Shown here: positions 58,803 to 64,000 of the stretch, one piece after another
Numbering within the stretch: the stretch's first letter is position 1
Layout: the number at the start of each line of letters is the position of its first letter
From: Amycolatopsis regifaucium
Lineage (GTDB): Bacteria; Actinomycetota; Actinomycetes; Mycobacteriales; Pseudonocardiaceae
Reading direction: 5' to 3'
Length of the DNA: 64,000 nt
Assembly: GCF_001613935.1 (NCBI RefSeq)
Contig: NZ_LQCI01000052.1
Span: forward strand, 209,651-273,650
The notes under the pieces: generated by a model
What the model was told of the DNA's origin: nothing
What the model saw: only the letters and a program-made list of their open reading frames with translations
Databases searched by the model: none
Program-made: the position numbers and the translations under genes

Positions 58803-59696
58803 TCAACCCACGTATCGCCGCGCCACCGAGTTCCGCTGCGCGTCCTCCAGCAGCACCAGCCCCCGCTCCACTTCCAGCGGCACCACCGCACGATTCCGCA
58901 GCACCCAGGGAATCCCCCGCACCGCCTCGGCCACCGCGGTCACGGTCGCCCGGTCCAGCGGCGCCGAGCGCAGCACGGTGACCATGCGACGCAGGATGCT
59001 GGATACCGGCCGTCGTAGCCACAGCGTCCATAGGGTGTTCCGGATCCCGAGTTGCCGTCGGCGGCGCGGATCCCGGAGGGTGGACGGCGCGTGGTGGATC
59101 ACCATCTCTTCGTCCCAGCACATCCACCAGCCCCGCGCGGCCAGATCGAGGGCGAACAGCTCCTCCTCCCCGCCGAGCCACATGCGTTCGGAGAATCCGC
59201 CGACGTCGGTGAACGCGCGGACACGCACAGCCGACAGACCCGCCATCACGCCCAGCAACGCGGGGCCTGGCAACCAGTCCGGTCCGGGGACGGGCGAATG
59301 CCTCAGTTCCGGGGTGATGGGGTCTTCTGTCAGGCCGGGTTCCACCAGGCACCGGCCGGTCACCACGCCGAGACCGGGATGGCGGTCGAGTTGTTCGGCG
59401 GCGCGCGTCAGGGCGCCCGGCTGCCATCGGGTGTCGTCGTCGCAGAAGGCGACGTACGGCGTACTCACCGCCCCGACGGCGACGTTTCTGGCCACCGCCC
59501 CCAGGTTCCGGGGCGACCGGAGCACCCGGACCTGGGGGTATCGCCGCTCGACGGCGTCCGCGGAGCCGTCGGTGGAAGCGTTGTCCACCAGCACGATCGG
59601 CGCGGCGTCGGGCAATGCCGTCATCTGCTCGAGTGTTTCCAGCAGCTGGTCACGCCGATTGTGGGTGATCATCACGACCGTGATCCGGTCCCGCAC
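58803..59696 (-). CDS. GT2 glycosyltransferase, copy A
   Basis: A 297-residue GT-A enzyme. TVVMITHNRRDQLLETL and VLVDNASTDGS bind the nucleotide sugar. The DxD-type motif is CDDDTRW. WLGGEEELFALDL holds the acceptor-side acidic residues. The end (from about 200) is a helical region rich in Arg. GGAGG lies 5 nt before the GTG, and the gap to the upstream GT2 stop is 1 nt. This is the rhamnosyltransferase/NodC-like short GT2 group. It is the third gene of the pyruvyltransferase operon. Confidence 0.92.
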   Translation of the reverse strand: MRDRITVVMITHNRRDQLLETLEQMTALPDAAPIVLVDNASTDGSADAVERRYPQVRVLRSPRNLGAVARNVAVGAVSTPYVAFCDDDTRWQPGALTRAAEQLDRHPGLGVVTGRCLVEPGLTEDPITPELRHSPVPGPDWLPGPALLGVMAGLSAVRVRAFTDVGGFSERMWLGGEEELFALDLAARGWWMCWDEEMVIHHAPSTLRDPRRRRQLGIRNTLWTLWLRRPVSSILRRMVTVLRSAPLDRATVTAVAEAVRGIPWVLRNRAVVPLEVERGLVLLEDAQRNSVARRYVG

Positions 59697-59697
59697 T

Positions 59698-60570
59698 TCA
59701 GCCTCCCTGCGCGTGTTCGAGCACGCGGATCTGACGTTCCACTCCGACGGGCAGCGGCCGTCGTTCCGCGAGCGCCGACGGCAGACGGCGGAGGGCTCCG
59801 GCGAGCGCGCCCAGTACCCGCGGCTCGCGCGGGATCCGGGTGAGCACTCGAAGCCCGTCGGCGAGGCACTGGCGCACCGGTCGCCGCATGACCGTGATCA
59901 GCAACCGGTTCCGCAGTTCCGTGCGCTCACGCCAGCCTCGCGACGGCCGCACCGACGACGGGTGGTGGTGCGCCCGCACGCGGTCCACGTAGCACAACCG
60001 CCAGCCGTGGGCGGCGAGATCGTAGGACAGCAACCGTTCTTCGGCGCCGAAATGCAGCAGCGGGCTGAATCCCGCGGCCTGCAGATAAGCTTTCCGGCGG
60101 ACGACGGCCGAGCAGGCGAGGAAACCGAGCACCGACGGCCCGGGAAGCCCATCGGGCGTGCCCAAGGGACTCTCCGCCATCAGCGAGACGACCGGATCCT
60201 CACGTTCTTCTTCCCCGACAAGGGTTTTCGCCGCCACCAGCCCGACATCGGCGTGTGCTTCGAGGATCCGCTCGGCTTCGGCGAGCGCGTCCTCGGCCCA
60301 CCAGGAGTCGTCGTCGCTGAAGGCGACATACGGTGTCCGCGCCAGCGCGACGCCGAGATTCCGGGCGGCCGCGCCGAGATTCCGCGGTAGCCGGACCACC
60401 CGGACACCGGGAACCCCGGCGGCACGATCGGCCGTGTCGTCACTGGACGCGTTGTCGAGCACGATCACCGGAGGCCGTGGCCGCAAGGCCGTCAGTTCGG
60501 TCAAGGTCCTGGTCAGTTCCGTGGCGCGGTTCCGGGTGGCGATCACCACCGTGGTCCGGGCACCGGTCAT
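59698..60570 (-). CDS. GT2 glycosyltransferase, copy B
   Basis: A 290-residue paralogue of the 58803 enzyme with VVIATRNRATELTRTL, VLDNASSDDT, SDDDSWW and FGAEERLLSYDL. Identical domain order suggests a tandem duplication, perhaps for two successive sugars. The ATG at 60570 overlaps the stop of the pyruvyltransferase gene (ATGA). The longer frame to 60975 is antisense-like and was rejected. Confidence 0.92.
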   Translation of the reverse strand: MTGARTTVVIATRNRATELTRTLTELTALRPRPPVIVLDNASSDDTADRAAGVPGVRVVRLPRNLGAAARNLGVALARTPYVAFSDDDSWWAEDALAEAERILEAHADVGLVAAKTLVGEEEREDPVVSLMAESPLGTPDGLPGPSVLGFLACSAVVRRKAYLQAAGFSPLLHFGAEERLLSYDLAAHGWRLCYVDRVRAHHHPSSVRPSRGWRERTELRNRLLITVMRRPVRQCLADGLRVLTRIPREPRVLGALAGALRRLPSALAERRPLPVGVERQIRVLEHAQGG

Positions 60571-61454
60571 CGCATCGGCCCCGTCTTGAGCGCCTTGACC
60601 ATGTCCTTGACGAGTCTGTTGTCCGTCGGCAACGCGCGGAGCGCGGCCACCGCCCGGCCCTGGACCGAGGAACACCACCGCCACCACGAATCGAGGACCT
60701 CCGGCTGAGTCGCCTCCTCGGCGGGAACGAGCGCCGGCCAGCCGAGGGCGTTGGCCTGCGCGGTCACCTTTCCGCCACCGACGACCGGATCGACGGCCAG
60801 CACCGGTACGCCTGCCCGCAGCCCCAGTACCAGACCGTGCAGCCGCGTCGTGACCACGAGATCCAGGTGCGACAGGATCGAGGTGAACTGGTCCGGCGTC
60901 TCGCACCGTTCCCAATCCGAAGCCGCCAGACGCGTGTCGAGGGGGATCCTGCCGCAGTTGACCCCGGAGATCCACTCCGTCACCGCGGTGTGGACTTTGC
61001 CGTGCCGCGCCGCGTCGCCGTACTCGCGTTGTTCCGGAGCCAGGATGATGCCCGCCGCGAGCACTTCGTCGGTCGCCGCCTCGACAGAGAGATCCGGTAC
61101 GGCGAGCCCGCCACGATCACGGGCCAGCACCTGGTCGAAGCCGGTGACGGTGTCGTCCTCCGGATCGATCACCGAGACTCCGACGGCGATCCGCCAGCAG
61201 TGGGCGAAACGCCGGTGCACCTCGCGAACCTGCCACCCGTGCGCGGGCCCGCAGACGAACACGACGTGGCTGTAGCGCGCCGGATCCACTTCCTCGTAAC
61301 TCAACTCTCGCGGGCGATAAACGGGACTCCAGGCCAGATCGTGCGGAACGCCCACAGTCGACAATGCTTCGTCGATCCGGCGCATGCTGAGGACATCGCC
61401 CGCGGTGGCCTCCCCATGCCGGAAACTCGCCCAGCCGATCACCAATGTGCGCAT
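60567..61454 (-). CDS. Polysaccharide pyruvyl transferase family protein
   Basis: A 295-residue GT-B-like protein. The start MRTLVIGWASFRHGEATAGD matches the family phosphate loop. The conserved TTRLHGLVLGLRAGVPVLAVD near 195-215 holds the donor-binding Arg/His. Family members add a pyruvate ketal from phosphoenolpyruvate to surface polysaccharide or secondary cell-wall polymer. It leads a three-gene operon with two GT2 enzymes. Confidence 0.9.
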   Translation of the reverse strand: MRTLVIGWASFRHGEATAGDVLSMRRIDEALSTVGVPHDLAWSPVYRPRELSYEEVDPARYSHVVFVCGPAHGWQVREVHRRFAHCWRIAVGVSVIDPEDDTVTGFDQVLARDRGGLAVPDLSVEAATDEVLAAGIILAPEQREYGDAARHGKVHTAVTEWISGVNCGRIPLDTRLAASDWERCETPDQFTSILSHLDLVVTTRLHGLVLGLRAGVPVLAVDPVVGGGKVTAQANALGWPALVPAEEATQPEVLDSWWRWCSSVQGRAVAALRALPTDNRLVKDMVKALKTGPMR

Positions 61455-61463
61455 ACTCGACGC

Positions 61464-61488
61464 TTACCCCGCCCTGCGCGGTTCACAC
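61464..61488 (-). promoter_or_regulatory. SigF/SigB-type promoter of the pyruvyltransferase operon
   Basis: Minus strand GTGT-N15-GGGTAA. The ATG at 61454 follows after 9 nt. Confidence 0.6.
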
Positions 61489-61490
61489 GG

Positions 61491-61516
61491 GTTTTTCCCG
61501 AGGCGTACCCGGGTAG
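61491..61516 (+). promoter_or_regulatory. SigF/SigB-type promoter of the epimerase gene
   Basis: GTTT-N16-GGGTAG. The ATG at 61526 follows after 9 nt. It is divergent from the pyruvyltransferase promoter. Confidence 0.85.
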
Positions 61517-61525
61517 CCCGTCGCC

Positions 61526-62488
61526 ATGACTCCAGCGTTCGGACGTGCCTTGGTGACCGGGGGTGCCGGTTTCGTCGGCTCGCACCTGTGTGAGCGGCTG
61601 CTGGCGGCGGGCACCGAAGTCGTCGCGGCGGACAACTTCGCCACCGCCGACGCCGGCAACGTCGAACATCTCCTCGGTCTTCCCGGCTTCCGCTTGGCGA
61701 CCCGGGACGTCACCGAGCCGCTGGACGAGCCAGACCACTTCGACGTCGTGTTCCACCTGGCCTCCGCCGCCTCGCCCCGCGACTACTTCCGGCTTCCGCT
61801 GGAAACACTGCGCGCGGGGTCGTATGGCACCGAGCACGCCCTGGACATCGCCGAACGCGACGGCGCGCGCTTCGTCCTCGCGTCCACCAGCGAGGTCTAC
61901 GGCGATCCCCGGGAACATCCGCAGCGCGAGGACTACTGGGGGCACGTGAACCCGATCGGCCCGCGCAGTGTCTACGACGAGGCCAAGCGGTACGCCGAAG
62001 CGCTCACCTCGGCGATGCGCCGGGAACGCGGGGTGAACACCGCCATCGCCCGGATCTTCAACACCTACGGGCCGAGGATGCGCGCCGACGACGGCCGGAT
62101 GATCCCGACGTTCGTCTGCCAGGCGCTCGGCGGCGAACCGCTCACCGTGGCCGGGACGGGACAACAGACCCGTTCGATCTGCTACGTGGACGACACCGTC
62201 CGAGGCCTGCTGGCGCTGGCGGCCTCCGATCTTCCCGGCCCGGTGAATCTGGGGAACCCGCACGAACTCACCGTGCTGCGGATCGCCAAGGAGGTCTTGT
62301 CGGTCACCGGCAGCTCGTCCGCGATCGAGTACATCGACGCGGCGGTCGACGATCCGACGCGCCGCTGCCCCGACATCTCCCTGGCGCGCCGCGAACTGGG
62401 CTGGGAGCCGGAGATCGAGATGGCGGAGGGGCTGCCGCGCACGGTCGACTGGTACGCCCGGAACATCCCCCTCGAGCCGCTTCGCTGA
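61526..62488 (+). CDS. NAD-dependent epimerase/dehydratase (UDP-sugar SDR)
   Basis: A 320-residue extended short-chain dehydrogenase. The NAD motif GGAGFVGSH is at about 12-20. STSEVYGDP and the catalytic Y-x3-K (YDEAKRYAE) follow. RIFNTYGPRM and RSICYVDDTVRG are typical of UDP-glucuronate decarboxylase/UDP-xylose synthase-like enzymes. It makes a nucleotide sugar for the nearby glycosyltransferases. Confidence 0.93.
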   Translation: MTPAFGRALVTGGAGFVGSHLCERLLAAGTEVVAADNFATADAGNVEHLLGLPGFRLATRDVTEPLDEPDHFDVVFHLASAASPRDYFRLPLETLRAGSYGTEHALDIAERDGARFVLASTSEVYGDPREHPQREDYWGHVNPIGPRSVYDEAKRYAEALTSAMRRERGVNTAIARIFNTYGPRMRADDGRMIPTFVCQALGGEPLTVAGTGQQTRSICYVDDTVRGLLALAASDLPGPVNLGNPHELTVLRIAKEVLSVTGSSSAIEYIDAAVDDPTRRCPDISLARRELGWEPEIEMAEGLPRTVDWYARNIPLEPLR

Positions 62489-62519
62489 GTAGCGACGTCC
62501 TGGGCTTTTGCGCCGCGTC

Positions 62520-62544
62520 GTTTATCCACGATTGCACCGGGTAG
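62520..62544 (+). promoter_or_regulatory. SigF/SigB-type promoter of the right-hand carbamoyltransferase
   Basis: GTTT-N15-GGGTAG, perfect elements. A leader of about 50 nt carries AGAGAGGTGG. Confidence 0.85.
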
Positions 62545-62600
62545 CGCTATAGGAGCAAGGGCGGGTCACGGCCCGCATCCCGGAACAGAGAGGTGGCCCG

Positions 62601-64000
62601 GTGCGCATTCTCGGTGTCAACGCCGTCTTCCATGATCCGGCCGCCGCGCTGGTCATCGACGGGGAAATCGTGGCCGCGGCGGAGGAGGAACGGTTCAGCC
62701 GTCGCAAACACGGCAAACGGCCCGTCCCGTTCTCCACTTGGGAGCAACCGGCCGAAGCGGCCGCGTGGTGCCTCGCCGAAGCGGGCATTTCCGCGCGGGA
62801 TCTCGACGCGGTCGGCTATTCCTACGACCCCGCCCTTGTCGAACCCGAGCTCGATGGCCACGACGGGAAGAACGAAGGTCTGCGGACCGATTACGCCCGC
62901 CGGGCACCCGCCTTCCTCAAGGCGGCATTGCCCGGTCTGGACCCCGCGATCGTCCGGTTCGTCCGGCATCACGTCGCGCACGCCGCTTCGGCCGCGCTGG
63001 CCGCGCCCTTCGGCGACTGCGCGGTCCTGGTCGCCGACGGTCGTGGTGAAAGTACCTCGTATCTCGCCGGTGAGTACCGCGACGGCAAGTTCGAGGAACT
63101 CGCGGCGCAGCGGCTTCCCCATTCCCTCGGGCTCATGTACGAGGACCTCACCGAACACCTCGGCTTCGCCCGCTCCAGCGACGAGTACAAGGTGATGGCG
63201 CTGGCCTCGTACGGAGAGCCGCGGTTCCTCGACCAGATCCGCGAAAACGTCCACATCAACGGCATGGGTTTCCGGACCGACCCGATCGACTGGACCTCGT
63301 TCGCACCCGCCGTCGAGCCGGGCCAGGAACCGCAGCGGGTACACGCGGACCTGACGGCGAGTGTCCAGCGCTGTCTGGAAGACGTCCTCCTCGACCTCGC
63401 CAAAGGGCTCCACGAGCGCACCGGGCTGACCGATCTGGCGCTGGCGGGAGGGATCGCGCTCAACTGCGTCGCTAACACCCGGCTCCACGCGGAGGGCCCC
63501 TTCGACCGGATCTGGGTGCAGCCCGCCGCCGGTGACGCGGGCACCGCGCTCGGCGCGGCCCTGCAGCTCGCGGCCGACTTCGGTGAACGCGGCCGTCCGA
63601 TGTCCGGCGCCGATCTGGGCCGCGGCTGGACGGACGACCAGCTGGAGAGCGCACTCAAGACCGCGAACGTACGGTACGAGCGGCCGGACGACGTCGCCGA
63701 AACGGTGGCGGAGGCACTCGCGGACGACCGGATCGTGGCTTGGTTCCAGGGCCGGGCGGAGTTCGGCCCGCGCGCGCTCGGCCACCGTTCGCTGCTGGCG
63801 CACCCCGGGCACAAAGCGAATCTCGAACGGCTCAACGACGTCAAGGGCCGTGAACAGTTCCGGCCGGTGGCGCCGATGGTACTCGCCGAACGCGCCGGTG
63901 AGGTCTTCTCCCGTGGCCCCCTGCCCAGCCCCTACATGCTTTTCGTGCATGACGTCGCTCCACAATGGAGGGACCGGCTCCCGGCGGTCACCCATGTCGA
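62601..64000 (+). CDS. NodU-type carbamoyltransferase (cut by window end)
   Basis: At least 466 residues; the gene continues past the right edge. The N-terminal domain opens VRILGVNAVFHDPAAAL, then AEEERFSRRKHGKRP, HHVAHAAS and VADGRGEST. The C-terminal part has FQGRAEFGPRALGHRS and VKGREQFRPVAPMVL. The GTG at 62601 follows AGAGAGGTGG. It differs strongly from the carbamoyltransferase at 20545 and is nearer the family found in surface-glycan clusters. It probably carbamoylates a sugar of the polymer made by the adjacent genes. Confidence 0.93.
   Translation, partial: MRILGVNAVFHDPAAALVIDGEIVAAAEEERFSRRKHGKRPVPFSTWEQPAEAAAWCLAEAGISARDLDAVGYSYDPALVEPELDGHDGKNEGLRTDYARRAPAFLKAALPGLDPAIVRFVRHHVAHAASAALAAPFGDCAVLVADGRGESTSYLAGEYRDGKFEELAAQRLPHSLGLMYEDLTEHLGFARSSDEYKVMALASYGEPRFLDQIRENVHINGMGFRTDPIDWTSFAPAVEPGQEPQRVHADLTASVQRCLEDVLLDLAKGLHERTGLTDLALAGGIALNCVANTRLHAEGPFDRIWVQPAAGDAGTALGAALQLAADFGERGRPMSGADLGRGWTDDQLESALKTANVRYERPDDVAETVAEALADDRIVAWFQGRAEFGPRALGHRSLLAHPGHKANLERLNDVKGREQFRPVAPMVLAERAGEVFSRGPLPSPYMLFVHDVAPQWRDRLPAVTHV

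Overview
The window is 64 kb of very GC-rich actinobacterial chromosome. GTG and TTG starts are frequent, third codon positions are almost all G or C, many genes overlap by ATGA or GTGA, and several genes look leaderless. The gene content (AztABCD-type zinc uptake, CsoR copper control, SigF/SigB-type promoters, GH9 cellulase under a CebR box) and the recurring intergenic hairpins suggest a Pseudonocardiaceae genome, most like Amycolatopsis. That assignment is inference. No rRNA, tRNA, CRISPR array, phage or insertion sequence was seen.

Region 1 (0-11 kb) is catabolic and secreted functions. It holds a divergent SCP2-like gene and a four-gene operon coupled by 4-nt overlaps (hot-dog protein, Baeyer-Villiger monooxygenase, alpha/beta hydrolase, flavin amine oxidase). 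A CodA-like deaminase, a GNAT acetyltransferase and an NCS2 permease follow, then a coupled pair of secreted proteins (EEP nuclease/phosphatase fold and a GH43-like propeller). Region 2 (11-15 kb) has a dehalogenase-like hydrolase, a small heat-shock group (Hsp20, 61-aa protein, J-domain protein) and an acetyl-CoA hydrolase/CoA-transferase.

Region 3 (15-20.5 kb) is the most unusual locus. Two glycosyltransferases are interleaved with an NB-ARC/TPR (NLR-like) ATPase and a small Bell-like protein. The last two share a short G-x-V-Q-G-x-x-x-G-D-H motif, at the N-terminus of the NLR and the C-terminus of the small protein. This looks like a bacterial amyloid-signalling cell-death pair built into a glycan operon.

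Region 4 (20.5-29 kb) has a carbamoyltransferase, a PfkB sugar kinase with its GntR regulator, a multidomain GH9 cellulase behind a perfect CebR operator, and a MarR regulator coupled to an unusual P450. Region 5 (29-38 kb) is metal homeostasis: a divergent zinc ABC system with a Zur-like box, then a csoR-copZ-(His-rich protein)-copA copper operon facing a second csoR paralogue.

Region 6 (38-42 kb) holds small accessory and regulatory genes (isochorismatase-fold protein lacking its Cys, VOC protein, PadR with a SnoaL-like target, ANTAR protein, AlkD-like protein, STAS anti-anti-sigma factor). Region 7 (42-64 kb) looks like one contiguous stress regulon. Nearly every transcription unit has a GTTT-N14/16-GGGTA promoter, and in eight of them the start codon follows the -10 element by only 9-10 nt. 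The genes encode a universal stress protein, a PLP decarboxylase, two YbdK-type glutamate-cysteine ligase homologues, an ATP-grasp ligase, hydrolases, an FAD-Rieske oxidoreductase, a haem-oxygenase-fold iron enzyme, a CDGSH protein, a HemK-like methyltransferase and a surface-glycan cluster that runs off the right edge inside a second carbamoyltransferase.
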